This document shows, piece by piece, positions 33,557 through 42,551 of a stretch of 64,000 nt of DNA. Position 1 is the stretch's first letter. Each line of letters opens with the position of its first letter. The notes beneath the pieces were generated by a model. It was not told the origin of the DNA. It worked only from the letters and a program-made list of their open reading frames with translations, and made no database searches. Made by a program: the position numbers and the translations under genes. Source of the DNA: Streptomyces cyaneus (lineage in GTDB: Bacteria > Actinomycetota > Actinomycetes > Streptomycetales > Streptomycetaceae); contig NZ_RQJW01000005.1 of the NCBI RefSeq assembly GCF_004028635.1, positions 310,001 to 374,000 of the forward strand. Reading direction: 5' to 3'.

Positions 33557-34405
33557 TCACACGTACTGGGCAAACTCGTCCAACACCCGCAAAACCTCCC
33601 CCTCCCCCGCCGGGGGCAACTGCACCACGACCTCCTCGATCCCCAGCTCCGCATAGTGCGCAAGCTTGCCGGGGCTGGGATAGACGGCGTACGGCACGAC
33701 CTGGAGGGCGTTCGGGTCGCGCCCGGCGTCGGCCCAGACAGCCCGCAGCCGGGGAAGAGTTTCGGACAATCCGCGCCCACCGATCGGCAGCCACCCGTCG
33801 GCGTACTCGCTGATGTGCGCGAACAGCTTCGGCCCGGCGGCTCCGCCGATGAGGGTGCGAGGCCCGACGACCTTCGGCGCGCGCGGCTTCTGTACGGGTT
33901 TGGGGTAGGCGAAACTGGCACGTACCGCACCGAACTCCCCCTCATACGCTACGGGTTCGTCCGCCCACAGCGCCCGCATCAGAGCCATCCGGTCCCGGAC
34001 GAGTTCGCGGCGCGTGGCCCACTCGACGCCGTGATCGGCGGCTTCCTCCACGTTCCAGCCGAAGCCGAGGCCGAGGGTGAACCGCCCGCCGGAGAGGTGG
34101 TCCACGGTCGCGATCTGTTTGGCGAGGTCGATCGGGTCGTGCTGGGCGACCAGGGTGATGCCGGTGCCGAGGCCGAGCCGTTCGGTGACGGCCGCGGCCT
34201 GCCCGAGGGCGACGAAGGGGTCGAGGGTACGGCCGTACTCGGGCGGCAGGTCGCCGCCGGCCGGGTACGGGGTGGTCCGCTCGACGGGGATGTGGGTGTG
34301 CTCGGGCAGGTACAGCCCGGCGAACCCGCGCTGCTCCAGCTCACGGGCGAGCCGGATCGGGGTGATGGTCTCGTCGGTGAGGAAGATCGTGACGGAGATG
34401 CGCAT
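33557..34405 (-). CDS. LLM-class F420-dependent oxidoreductase
   Basis: A 282-residue protein starting at ATG 34405 (MRISVTIFLTDETI); no clear SD, so possibly leaderless. Luciferase-like TIM barrel: RELEQRGFAGLYLPEHTHIP, then LGTGITLVAQHDPIDLAKQIATVDHLSGGRFTLGLGFGWN, the TIGR03619-type F420 signature. The late block is GDxR-like ADGWLPIGG. Members transfer hydride between F420 and a substrate. It lies 80 nt upstream of fbiC on the same strand, although fbiC probably has its own promoter. A 12-bp palindrome sits 39 bp upstream of the start. Confidence 0.86.
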   Translation of the reverse strand: MRISVTIFLTDETITPIRLARELEQRGFAGLYLPEHTHIPVERTTPYPAGGDLPPEYGRTLDPFVALGQAAAVTERLGLGTGITLVAQHDPIDLAKQIATVDHLSGGRFTLGLGFGWNVEEAADHGVEWATRRELVRDRMALMRALWADEPVAYEGEFGAVRASFAYPKPVQKPRAPKVVGPRTLIGGAAGPKLFAHISEYADGWLPIGGRGLSETLPRLRAVWADAGRDPNALQVVPYAVYPSPGKLAHYAELGIEEVVVQLPPAGEGEVLRVLDEFAQYV

Positions 34406-34443
34406 GAGGGCATCTGTACCGCGCGACTGCCCGGATGTCGATA

Positions 34444-34455
34444 CCGACCGGTCGG
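34444..34455. promoter_or_regulatory. CCGACCGGTCGG palindrome
   Basis: A perfect 12-bp palindrome, 39 bp upstream of the LLM start and between divergent genes. It differs from the 17-bp operator family. Candidate site for another TetR-type repressor. Confidence 0.4.
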
Positions 34456-34605
34456 CACAGCCTTCACGCCTGCTGCCGGTCAGCTGCCGATTGGCTGCCG
34501 ATTCCCTTCCCTTGCACGGGAGTTCACGGCTGAATACGAGAGTTGCACGCACCACCACTGCACCACCCACGCCCTGTCACTCACGACGACCTGGGGAGCA
34601 GCAGC

Positions 34606-36138
34606 ATGTGCGAGGACGATCACGCGGGCCACGCCCGCCACGCCGGCTTGGCAAGACGCGCACTGTTCGTGACGGGCGCCGCCACCGCGCTTACGTTGGG
34701 AAGCGTGACCTTCGCTTCAGGCGCCGACGACACCCAGGACGCGGAGACCCGAACCGTGCGGGGCACCCTGCCGCCCGGGTCCCCCGACTTCGTGTACGTG
34801 CCGGTCGAAGTGCCGTCCGGGGTACGGGAGATCAAGGTCTCCTACACCTACGAGAAACCGTCCGTCCCGGCCGGCACCCCCGGCAACGCCCTCGACATCG
34901 GCATCTTCGACTGGCGCGGCACGGAGCTCGGCGGCCGCGGCTTCCGGGGCTGGTCGGGCGGGGCGCGCACGGAGTTCTTCATCCGGGCGGACGATGCGAC
35001 GCCGGGTTACCTGCCGGGCCCGGTCCGGGAGGGCACCTGGTCCATCGCCCTCGGCCCCTACACGGTGGCGCCGCAGGGGCTGCCGTACGAGCTCACCATC
35101 ACGCTCACCTACGGCGAGCCCGGCGCGGTCGTCGAGCCGACGTACCCGCCGGACCGGGCGAAGGGCCGGGGGCGGGCCTGGTACCGGGGGGACTGCCACC
35201 TGCACTCCTGGTACTCCGACGGCCGCCGTACGCCCGCGGAGATCGCGGCGCTCGCCCGTGCCGCGGGCCTGGACTTCATCAACAGCTCGGAGCACAACAC
35301 GCACTCGGCGCACGCGCACTGGGCGTCCGAGGCGGGCGACGACCTCCTGATCATGCTGGGCGAGGAGGTCACGACCCGCAACGGCCACGTGGTGGCGCTC
35401 GGCACCGACCCCGGCACCTTCGTCGACTGGCGCTACCGCGCCCGGGACAACCGCTTCGGCCGTTTCGCCCGCCAGATCCGCAAGTCCGGCGGCCTCGTCG
35501 TCCCCGCCCACCCGCACGCCACCTGCGTCGGCTGCAACTGGAAGTTCGGCTTCGGCGAGGCGGACGCGGTCGAGGTGTGGAACGGGCCCTACACGCCGGA
35601 CGACGAAGTGGCTCTGGCGGACTGGGACAGCATGCTGGTGGCGTCGGTGCGGGAGGGCCGTGACTGGATCCCGGCGATGGGCAACAGCGACGCCCACCGT
35701 GACCCCGACCCGGTCGGCAGCCCGCAGACGGTGGTCCTGGCGGACGACCTGACGCGGGAGGCGATCCAGGAAGGGATCAAGGCGGGGCGGTCGTACGTCG
35801 CCGAGTCGAAGAACGTCTCACTGACCTTCGGCGCCTTCGGCCCGAAGGGCGAACACGCCGGCATCGGCGAGCGGTTGAAGGTCGGCCGGAACTCGCCGGT
35901 GACCGTACGCCTGGAGGCGACCGGCGCCCCACGCTGCACGGTCCGCTTCGTGACCGACCAGGGCGTGCTGTTCACGAGCCCGCCGCTGCCGGTGTCGGGG
36001 TCGGGTGTCGTGGAGTGGCGCACGACGCCGTCGTACGCGGCCTATGTGCGAGCGGAGTTGCGGCACGAGACGGCGGTGGGACCGTTGCCGGGGGCGTTGG
36101 CGGCGTTCACGAACCCGGTTTTCCTGGGGCGTTCGTAG
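34606..36138 (+). CDS. Tat-exported PHP-domain metallohydrolase (CehA/McbA-like)
   Basis: A 510-residue protein starting at ATG 34606 after GGGGAGCAGCAGC. A twin-arginine-type leader (ARRALFVTGAATALTLGSV) is followed by a beta-rich N-domain (~45-190) and a PHP metal site: GDCHLHSWYSDG, EHNTHSAHAHW, HPHATCVGCNW and GNSDAHRDPDPVG. A C-terminal beta domain (~400-505) follows. CehA/McbA relatives hydrolyse carbamate or phosphate esters with two or three metal ions. Export through Tat fits a cofactor-loaded enzyme. The substrate is unknown. Confidence 0.88.
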   Translation: MCEDDHAGHARHAGLARRALFVTGAATALTLGSVTFASGADDTQDAETRTVRGTLPPGSPDFVYVPVEVPSGVREIKVSYTYEKPSVPAGTPGNALDIGIFDWRGTELGGRGFRGWSGGARTEFFIRADDATPGYLPGPVREGTWSIALGPYTVAPQGLPYELTITLTYGEPGAVVEPTYPPDRAKGRGRAWYRGDCHLHSWYSDGRRTPAEIAALARAAGLDFINSSEHNTHSAHAHWASEAGDDLLIMLGEEVTTRNGHVVALGTDPGTFVDWRYRARDNRFGRFARQIRKSGGLVVPAHPHATCVGCNWKFGFGEADAVEVWNGPYTPDDEVALADWDSMLVASVREGRDWIPAMGNSDAHRDPDPVGSPQTVVLADDLTREAIQEGIKAGRSYVAESKNVSLTFGAFGPKGEHAGIGERLKVGRNSPVTVRLEATGAPRCTVRFVTDQGVLFTSPPLPVSGSGVVEWRTTPSYAAYVRAELRHETAVGPLPGALAAFTNPVFLGRS

Positions 36139-36188
36139 ACTCAGGACTGGGCGGCGCGGCTGCACATGGGTCGGCCGGGAACCAACCG

Positions 36189-36308
36189 GTGAAGCCGATC
36201 GCGAAGGCGGACAATGGCGCAGCCGGCAACATCCTGCGCAGCTTCTACAGCAACAACCGCATCATCGACGGCATGGATGACGGCTTCATCGTGAAGATCG
36301 TGTCCTGA
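36189..36308 (+). pseudogene. Possible short ORF or C-terminal remnant
   Basis: GTG 36189 opens a 39-codon frame (KPIAKADNGAAGNILRSF, then NNRIIDGMDDGFIVKIVS) with a GGGAA 11 nt upstream. Codon usage is less G/C-biased than its neighbours (AAT, GAT). It reads like the tail of a larger protein, so a decayed fragment is likelier than a gene. The rest of the 36139-36361 gap shows nothing else. Confidence 0.25.
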
Positions 36309-36361
36309 CCGGTGGACCAAGCGGGGGCCGTCCGCCTGTGGACCGCCCCCTGATGTCCTGT

Positions 36362-36829
36362 TCAGAGGTTGGCTGGCCAGAACTGCACGAGGTACTTCTC
36401 CACACCGTGCCCCGTGCCCTCCCCCTCCGACAGGGCCGCGGCCTCATCCCGGCCAGTACAGCTCACCCGTACCCGCCACGAACCGCCCGAGTCGGCAAGC
36501 GTGATCACGTCGTCAGCGCGGCCCAGGTCCATTGACCACACAGCCACCTCGCCGCTGATCGATTCGAAAGCGGCTTCTGCCTGCTCATCCCATTGCGCCG
36601 GGTCTTGGGCGGGAGGCTGCCCGTCCCACACCTCCACGGCGACCGAAGCGGTGTGGGTGTGGCCGGCACTGTAGATGTCGAGCCGTCCTGGGAACGCGTG
36701 GAGGAAGCCTCCCTGCTCGAAGTCATCCGGGAACGGGACCGGCAGATCGCCGTCGTCGGACTCCTGAAAGCCGAAACCGTGGTTGCCCACGTGCGCATCG
36801 ACGTGTTGCTGCCGGACAAGCTCAGCCAC
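36362..36829 (-). CDS. Hypothetical protein
   Basis: A 155-residue soluble protein starting at GTG 36829 after AAGGGGGC. It is acidic, with two aromatic-rich beta segments: FGFQESDDGDLPVPFPDDFEQGGFLHAFPGRLDIYSAGHTHTASVAVEVWDG and SGEVAVWSMDLGRADDVITLADSGGSWRVRVSC. It ends HGVEKYLVQFWPANL. No signal peptide. Small acidic orphans like this are often immunity-like or stand-alone proteins, but nothing visible assigns it. Base composition is less GC-extreme than its neighbours. Confidence 0.55.
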   Translation of the reverse strand: MAELVRQQHVDAHVGNHGFGFQESDDGDLPVPFPDDFEQGGFLHAFPGRLDIYSAGHTHTASVAVEVWDGQPPAQDPAQWDEQAEAAFESISGEVAVWSMDLGRADDVITLADSGGSWRVRVSCTGRDEAAALSEGEGTGHGVEKYLVQFWPANL

Positions 36830-36955
36830 GTGAGCCCCCTTCGACGTGACGTACGACTGGCCATCGCTGAGATCGTAGGACCCCGTGCCAGGAGCGGATG
36901 GGCAATCACAGCCACCAGCCCCATCACCTTCGACGCCCTCCTCACCGCGCTGAAG

Positions 36956-37852
36956 TCACCGCACACCTGACCCGGTCAGGGCGTCGGCCTGCCCCTCCAG
37001 GTCCGCGACCACGGCAGCGTGGTCCGAGGGCCATACCCCGTCGACCGCCCCGTCCCCGGCCCGCCGCACACCCCGCACATGCCCCAGTCCACCCGCCCCG
37101 GGCGGCGCCACGTGTATGTAGTCGATGCGCACGCTCGGCTCCCGGCCCGCCGCGACGTACGGGTTCTCGCGGTCCCAGGTGGCGGAGGGGGCGGCCGGGT
37201 CGGCGTACTGCCAGGCGTCGAAGAAGACCTGGCCGGGTACGACCGGCGCGGTCCGGTAGCCGCCGAAGAGGCGGATCTCGTCGGAGTCGGGCCAGGCGTT
37301 GAAGTCACCGGTGACGATCGTCGGGAAGGGGGGTTCACCCCGGTTCTCGGCTACGAACTCGGCCAGCGCGGTGACCTGGTGGCAGCGTACGGCCGAGGCG
37401 TGCAGGGCGGAGGTGAGGTGGGTGGTGAAGAAGGGGATGTCGTAGGAGGGGGTGGTCAGGCGGGTGAACAGGGCGAGGCGGCCGTCGTCGACGTCGGAGG
37501 GGGCGGGCAGGCGCAGGGTGCGCCGGTCGGTGACCGGCCAGCGGCTCAGTACGGCGTTGCCGATGTCGACCGTGGGGTCGCCGATCCGCCGGCGCCAGCG
37601 CTCGGGGGCGGGCGAGGGGGCCCAGGCCCAGTGCATGCCGAGTTCGCCTGCCAGCCACTCGGCCTGGTTCTCGCCACCGGCGGCCCACACTTCCTGCAGG
37701 CCGACGACGTCGGGGCGCAGTTCGCGCAGCGCGGCGAGGATCGCCTTCTGCCGGACCTCCCAGGGCCCGAAGCGCCACCACAGATTCCAGGTCACGACCC
37801 GCATGGGGCCACCGTCTCTCATCGAGGAACCGTTCGAGGTTCGGCCGGTCAT
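36956..37852 (-). CDS. Endonuclease/exonuclease/phosphatase (EEP) family protein
   Basis: A 298-residue protein. The start ATG 37852 follows AGGGGGATCGA; ATG 37804 (MRVVTWNLWW) is an alternative. All EEP motifs are present: VVTWNLWWR, VVGLQEVW, HLTSALHASAVRCHQ, VTGDFNAWPDSDE, RIDYIHV and the terminal WPSDHAAVVADL. It uses Mg to cleave phosphodiesters in nucleic acids or phospholipid headgroups. No signal peptide, so probably cytoplasmic. It is divergent from the deazaflavin-dependent gene, with 74 bp between. Confidence 0.9.
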   Translation of the reverse strand: MTGRTSNGSSMRDGGPMRVVTWNLWWRFGPWEVRQKAILAALRELRPDVVGLQEVWAAGGENQAEWLAGELGMHWAWAPSPAPERWRRRIGDPTVDIGNAVLSRWPVTDRRTLRLPAPSDVDDGRLALFTRLTTPSYDIPFFTTHLTSALHASAVRCHQVTALAEFVAENRGEPPFPTIVTGDFNAWPDSDEIRLFGGYRTAPVVPGQVFFDAWQYADPAAPSATWDRENPYVAAGREPSVRIDYIHVAPPGAGGLGHVRGVRRAGDGAVDGVWPSDHAAVVADLEGQADALTGSGVR

Positions 37853-37926
37853 TCGATCCCCCTGTGCGAGACATTGAAGAGCATCGGCACCGCCATGAGA
37901 CACAGGAGACAGGAGACCCACACACC

Positions 37927-38376
37927 ATGTCCCGCCCCGCAGAGACCAAGTACCGCACCGTCGCCGCCTTCCAGCGGGTGCTCAACACCGTGATGCGGCG
38001 ACTGCCGCTCCAGACCCTCCTGGAAACCACCGGCCGCACCTCCGGCCTGCCCCGCCGCACTCCGGTCGGCGGACGCCGGGTCGAGGACTCCTTCTGGCTC
38101 GTGTCGGAGTTCGGGGAGCGGTCCCAGTACGTGCGCAACATCAAGGCCGATCCGCGAGTGCGGGTACGCATCCGCGGCCGGTGGCACACGGGTACGGCCC
38201 ACCTCCTCCCGGACGACGACACCACCGCCCGACTGCGCGCCCTGCCCCGGCTCAACAGCGCCGCGGTGCGGGTGATCGGGGTCGGGCAGCTGACGGTGCG
38301 GGTGGATCTGGACGGGGCGCCGTCCGGCTCATCTGGTGGTTCTCCGGCTACGAGTTCGACGCCGCCCAGTTTCTGA
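37927..38376 (+). CDS. Deazaflavin-dependent nitroreductase (Ddn) family protein
   Basis: A 149-residue protein starting at ATG 37927 with AGGAGA upstream. A single split-barrel domain: LLETTGRTSGLPRRTPVGGRR, then SFWLVSEFGERSQYVRNIKADPRVRVRIRGRWHTGTAHLL, a typical Ddn/DUF385 fold that binds F420 or FMN. The domain ends at VRVDLDG (~residue 132). The following PSGSSGGSPATSSTPPSF does not look natural, and another frame becomes coding-like at that point. The 3' end has probably been altered by a deletion that fused a foreign fragment. Confidence 0.82.
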   Translation: MSRPAETKYRTVAAFQRVLNTVMRRLPLQTLLETTGRTSGLPRRTPVGGRRVEDSFWLVSEFGERSQYVRNIKADPRVRVRIRGRWHTGTAHLLPDDDTTARLRALPRLNSAAVRVIGVGQLTVRVDLDGAPSGSSGGSPATSSTPPSF

Positions 38377-38464
38377 CCACGCCGACCGGATCTGGGCCGA
38401 CCACTGGGAGGAACGCGCAGCCCGGTCCCGGCGGGAGGCCTACCGGCTCACACGGCTTCCGTGA
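38319..38464 (+). pseudogene. Frame-shifted coding remnant behind Ddn gene
   Basis: Frame starting at 38319 reads VRLIWWFSGYEFDAAQFLTTP; after a shift near 38385 it continues DRIWADHWEERAARSRREAYRL to TGA 38462-38464. Together they read like one protein tail broken by a frameshift. Its 5' part is missing and it overlaps the end of the opposite hydrolase gene. I do not recognise the family. Confidence 0.45.
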
Positions 38465-39233
38465 TGCCGGCGCACAGCTCTGCCACCAGGTCCACGACGG
38501 TCCCCGGTGCCCGCAGAGTCGGGAAGTGGTCGCAGTCCGGGAGGCGGACGAGTCGGCAGCCGGGGATGGCGGCGGCCATCGCCTCGTTGCAGCGGACCAC
38601 GCGAGGCAGGTCCCGCTCGCCCAGCAACAGCGTGCAGGGGACGGACAGTTCGGACAGGCGCGGGAAGGCGGGCGGGTCCTCCGTCCGGTGACGGTACATG
38701 GCGGGCCAGGCCGGGATCGCCGTGCGCAGCAGGTCGACGGCCTCGGTGTCGGGCGGTGTGCCCGCCGCTCCCCAGACCGTCAGGGAGAGCGCGATCAGCC
38801 CGTCCATGTCCCCGGCCGACGCCAACTCACCGAGCCGGGCGGTCAGTTCCGGTGACTCCAGCTCGGGATACCCGGTCACCCCGGGGACCAGCAGGGCGAG
38901 GGCGGCGACGCGCGAGGGCTCGTCCAGCGCGAGGCCGATCGCGGTGGCGCCGCCCATGCTGGAGCCGACCAGGACCGCGCGCTGCACGCCGAAGTGGTCC
39001 AGGACCGCGCGCAGGTCGGCGACCAGGGAGTACTCGGTGGTGGGGCTCGCGGACCGGCCGAAGCCGCGGGAGTCGTACCGGATCACCCGGTGACGCTCGG
39101 CGAGGGCCGGGGCGACTCGGTCCCACGCCCGGGAGTCCGCGACCCCGGGGTGCAGCAGCACCACGGGCACCCCGTCCCCGCCCGTGTCGTCCGCCCAGAC
39201 CTCGCCGCCGTCGACCTTCACGATGGTTTCCAT
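38448..39233 (-). CDS. Alpha/beta hydrolase
   Basis: A 261-residue protein starting at ATG 39233 (weak SD). Catalytic elements: nucleophile elbow VLVGSSMGGAT (Ser ~98), oxyanion HPGVADSRAWD, acid region LLLGERDLPRVV and C-terminal His in DCDHFPTLRAP. The fold and spacing match 3-oxoadipate enol-lactonase/haloperoxidase-type hydrolases of aromatic or cyclic-compound degradation. The substrate is undetermined. It lies downstream of the ALDH gene on the same strand (53 nt) and may be the last gene of that operon. Confidence 0.87.
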   Translation of the reverse strand: METIVKVDGGEVWADDTGGDGVPVVLLHPGVADSRAWDRVAPALAERHRVIRYDSRGFGRSASPTTEYSLVADLRAVLDHFGVQRAVLVGSSMGGATAIGLALDEPSRVAALALLVPGVTGYPELESPELTARLGELASAGDMDGLIALSLTVWGAAGTPPDTEAVDLLRTAIPAWPAMYRHRTEDPPAFPRLSELSVPCTLLLGERDLPRVVRCNEAMAAAIPGCRLVRLPDCDHFPTLRAPGTVVDLVAELCAGITEAV

Positions 39234-39286
39234 GCGGCGACTGTGCCGCACCCCGTCCGCCACACACGGCAGACGCTCGGCCGAGG

Positions 39287-40801
39287 TCAGCCCGGCCACA
39301 CGATCGACTGAACCTCGCTGTATGCGTGCAGGGCGTACGACCCGACGTCCCGGCCCACCCCACTCTTCTTGAAGCCACCGAAGGGCGCCTCCATGTTGCG
39401 GCCCACGGTGTTGATCCCGACCCCGCCGGCCCGCAGCCGCCGCGCGACCCGGAAGGCGCGGGCCACGTCGCCGGACCAGACGTAGTCGATCAGGCCGTAG
39501 TCCGTGTCGTTGGCGAGGGCGATGCCCTCTTCCTCCTCCTCGAAGGGGATCACGGAGACGACCGGCCCGAAGATCTCCTCGCGGGCGACGCGCATGTCGT
39601 TCGTGCAGTCCGCGAGGAGGGTGGGAGAGACGTAGAAACCCCGCTCGTACGGCGGCCGTTCACCGCCCGCCACCACCACCGCGCCTTCCTTACGGCCCGT
39701 CTCCACGTACGCCTCCACCCGGTCCCGGTGCTCCGCCGAGATCACCGGCCCGACGATCGTGGACGTCTCACGCGGATCGCCGACCTTCAACCGGCCCGCA
39801 TACACCGCCAGTTGCTCGACCAGCCGGTCGTACACGCCCCGCTGGGCCAGCACCCGCGTCGGCGCCGTGCAGATCTGCCCGCTGTAGAAGGAGAAGGTGG
39901 TGCCGATCCCGGCCACCGCCGACCCGAGGTCCGCGTCGTCGAAGACGACCGCCGCGCCCTTCCCTCCCAACTCCATCAGCTGGCGTTTCATGTCCCGCCC
40001 GCACACCTCGGCGATGCGCTGCCCGACCGCCGTGGAGCCGGTGAAGCTCACCATGTCGACGTCCGGGGACGAGACGGCCGCCTCACCGACCGCGACCGCC
40101 CGGCCGGAGACGACGTTCACGACACCCGCCGGCACCCCGGCCGCCTCAAGCGCCTCCGCCATCCGGTAGACGGACAGCGGATCCTGCGGCGCCGGTTTCA
40201 CGACGACCGTGTTGCCCATGGCCAGCGCGGGGGCGATCTTGCCGGCCGGGTTGGCCCACGGGTTGTTGTACGAGGTGATGCAGGTGACGACCCCGACGGG
40301 CTGGCGGACGGCCAGCGCACCCATCACACCGGCCTTCCCCTCCCCCACTGCCTTAAAGGCGTGGGAGGCACCCCCATGCCCGGCCTCGTTGACCTGCGGC
40401 GGGATCGCCCACTCGGCGGGCTCCACGCGCGCGTACCGCCGGAACCGGGCCACCCCGACGCCCACCTGCATGCCCCGCGCCGTCCCCGTGGTCGCGCCGG
40501 TCTCGGCCTGGGCCAGTTCGGCGTACGGCACGAGGTGGCCGCGGATGATGTCCGCCGCCCGCGCCAGCACGGCCGCCCGCTCCTCCGGCGCCGTACGCGA
40601 CCACGGCCCGAAGGCCTCGCGGGCCGCGGCACAGGCCGCGTGCACCTGATCCCGCGAGGCCTCCGGAGCCCACCCGACGGTCTCCTCGGATGCCGGGTCG
40701 ATCACGGCGTAATAGCCCTCGTCCGGCTCGACCCACACCCCGCCGACGAACAGCCGCTGTCGATCGACCAACCGCTGCCGGTCAGAACCTTCGAAGCTCA
40801 C
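39287..40801 (-). CDS. Aldehyde dehydrogenase
   Basis: A 504-residue protein starting at GTG 40801, overlapping the preceding amidohydrolase stop (GTGA). NAD(P)-dependent ALDH: general base Glu in MELGGKGAAVVF, catalytic Cys in FYSGQICTAPTRV, cofactor FTGSTAVGQRI, and the late EIFGPVVSVIPF and PFGGFKKSGVG. It oxidises an aldehyde to the acid. Translational coupling with the amidohydrolase and membership of the LLM operon suggest consecutive steps in one pathway. Confidence 0.92.
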   Translation of the reverse strand: MSFEGSDRQRLVDRQRLFVGGVWVEPDEGYYAVIDPASEETVGWAPEASRDQVHAACAAAREAFGPWSRTAPEERAAVLARAADIIRGHLVPYAELAQAETGATTGTARGMQVGVGVARFRRYARVEPAEWAIPPQVNEAGHGGASHAFKAVGEGKAGVMGALAVRQPVGVVTCITSYNNPWANPAGKIAPALAMGNTVVVKPAPQDPLSVYRMAEALEAAGVPAGVVNVVSGRAVAVGEAAVSSPDVDMVSFTGSTAVGQRIAEVCGRDMKRQLMELGGKGAAVVFDDADLGSAVAGIGTTFSFYSGQICTAPTRVLAQRGVYDRLVEQLAVYAGRLKVGDPRETSTIVGPVISAEHRDRVEAYVETGRKEGAVVVAGGERPPYERGFYVSPTLLADCTNDMRVAREEIFGPVVSVIPFEEEEEGIALANDTDYGLIDYVWSGDVARAFRVARRLRAGGVGINTVGRNMEAPFGGFKKSGVGRDVGSYALHAYSEVQSIVWPG

Positions 40802-42528
40802 CTGGTGGCCACCGTCCTGGTGTCTTGCCCCGAGCGCAGCACGCGCCCCGGCACCGCCCCGGTCACCATGTCGTCCCGGATCGCCTCGACCCCGTTGACC
40901 CACACGGCCCGCACACCGATCGCCTTGGCGTCCAGCCGCGGACTGTCACCCGGCAGGTCGTGCACCAGAGTGGCCGTACCGGCGTCGATCCGCTCCGGGT
41001 CGAAGAGCACCAGGTCCGCATGGAAGCCCTCCGCCACCCGGCCCCGCTCACGCAGCCCGAACAACCGCGCCGGATCATCGGTCAGCATCTTCACCGCCTG
41101 CTCGAGCCCGACCAGCTTCCGCCCGCGCAGACAGTCCCCGAGGAACCGGGTCGTGTACGGCGCCCCGCACATCCGGTCCAGATGCGCCCCGGCATCGGAG
41201 CCGCCGAGCAGCACGTCCTCGTGCTGCCAGGTCTCGGCGCGCAGGGCCCAGGACGCCGGGTCGTTGTCGGTCGGCATCGGCCACAGGACGGTCCGCAGAT
41301 CATCGGCGGCACAGATCTCCACCAGGCACGCGAAGGGTTCCAGGCCGCGCTCTTGAGCGATGTCCTCCACGACCCGTCCGCTCAGCCCCCGGTTCGCCTC
41401 GCTGTACGTGTCGCCGATGACGTACCGCCCGAAGTTCGTCAGCCGCCGGAAGACACCGGCCTCCTTGGAGGTGGCGTGCCTGAGCAGCTCGGTCTGGACC
41501 GACGGGTCGCGCAGTCGCTCGATCCGCTCCGGGACGGGCAGCCCCAGGACCGGCCCCCATCCCGGGATCAGGTTCAGCGCACAGAAGGTGCCCAGCGACA
41601 TGTTCATCGGCGTGAGGATCGGCATGGTGAGGGCCACCACCCGTCCGCCCGCCTTCCGGGCCTGCTCACTCGCGAGGAGCTGCCTCGGCACCCGCTCGGG
41701 AACGGCCGAGTCGATGGTCAGCACATTCCAGTTGAGCGGCCGCCCCGCAACGGCGCTCATCTCCACGAACAGCTCGATCTCGGCATCACTGAACTGATCC
41801 AGACACCCCGCGACGATCGCCTCGATCTGCGTCCCCTCGTGCTCCCCGACCGCCCGCGACAACGCCAGCAACTCCTCCGGCCCGGCATGCCGAGAGGCCA
41901 CCGGATTGCCGTCCCCGTCCGAGTGGCTTGACGACTGCGTGGTGGAAAACCCCCAGGCACCGGCGTCCATCGCGTCATGCAACAGCCGCACGATCTCGTC
42001 CAACTGCTCCGCACTCGGCTGCCCGCCGATCGCCTCCGGCCCCATGACATACCGCCGCAGCGCACAATGCCCCACCATGAACCCGGCGTTGACGGCGATC
42101 CGCCCCTCAAGCGCATCCAGATACTCCCCGAACGTCCGCCAGCTCCAGGGCGCCCCCTCCTCCAGCGCGACCAGCGACATCCCCTCGACCTTGGACATCA
42201 TGCGCCGCGTGTAGTCGGCGTCGTCCGGACGAGCGGGATTGAGCGGCGCGAGCGTGAACCCACAGTTCCCGGCGGCGACGGTGGTCACCCCGTGGTTGAG
42301 GGAGGGGGTGGCGTACGGATCCCAGAAGAGCTGCGCGTCGTAGTGAGTGTGGGGGTCGACGAATCCGGGGGCGAGGACGAGCCCGGTCGCGTCCTCGGTG
42401 GTGCGTGCCTCTTCGGTGACGACGCCGATGACGGCGATACGACCGTCGCGTATCCCCACGTCGGCGGTGTAGGCGGGCGCGCCCGTGCCGTCGACGACGG
42501 TCGCGCCTTTGATGACGTGATCGAGCAT
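40798..42528 (-). CDS. Amidohydrolase, N-acyl-D-amino-acid deacylase-like
   Basis: A 576-residue protein starting at ATG 42528 with GAGGAGGAACC. Urease-superfamily D-aminoacylase type: LDHVIKGATVVDGTGAPAYTADVGIRDGRIAVIG N-domain, metal HxH in FVDPHTHYDAQ, GNCGFT (metal-bridging Cys of this subfamily), GGSDAGAHLDR (catalytic Asp), and the C-terminal VLFDPERIDAG. It cleaves an amide bond; many catabolic clusters in actinomycetes carry this subfamily with unknown cyclic-amide substrates. It is second in an operon LLM - amidohydrolase - ALDH, though a repeat element separates it from the LLM gene. Confidence 0.88.
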   Translation of the reverse strand: MLDHVIKGATVVDGTGAPAYTADVGIRDGRIAVIGVVTEEARTTEDATGLVLAPGFVDPHTHYDAQLFWDPYATPSLNHGVTTVAAGNCGFTLAPLNPARPDDADYTRRMMSKVEGMSLVALEEGAPWSWRTFGEYLDALEGRIAVNAGFMVGHCALRRYVMGPEAIGGQPSAEQLDEIVRLLHDAMDAGAWGFSTTQSSSHSDGDGNPVASRHAGPEELLALSRAVGEHEGTQIEAIVAGCLDQFSDAEIELFVEMSAVAGRPLNWNVLTIDSAVPERVPRQLLASEQARKAGGRVVALTMPILTPMNMSLGTFCALNLIPGWGPVLGLPVPERIERLRDPSVQTELLRHATSKEAGVFRRLTNFGRYVIGDTYSEANRGLSGRVVEDIAQERGLEPFACLVEICAADDLRTVLWPMPTDNDPASWALRAETWQHEDVLLGGSDAGAHLDRMCGAPYTTRFLGDCLRGRKLVGLEQAVKMLTDDPARLFGLRERGRVAEGFHADLVLFDPERIDAGTATLVHDLPGDSPRLDAKAIGVRAVWVNGVEAIRDDMVTGAVPGRVLRSGQDTRTVATR

Positions 42529-42551
42529 GACGGTTCCTCCTCGAATTTCGG

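Noticed and set aside
36966..36980. CCTGACCCGGTCAGG palindrome resembling the operator family
   Set aside because: It lies at the 3' end of the EEP gene coding sequence and its arms differ (GAC versus GACG), with no catabolic gene downstream.
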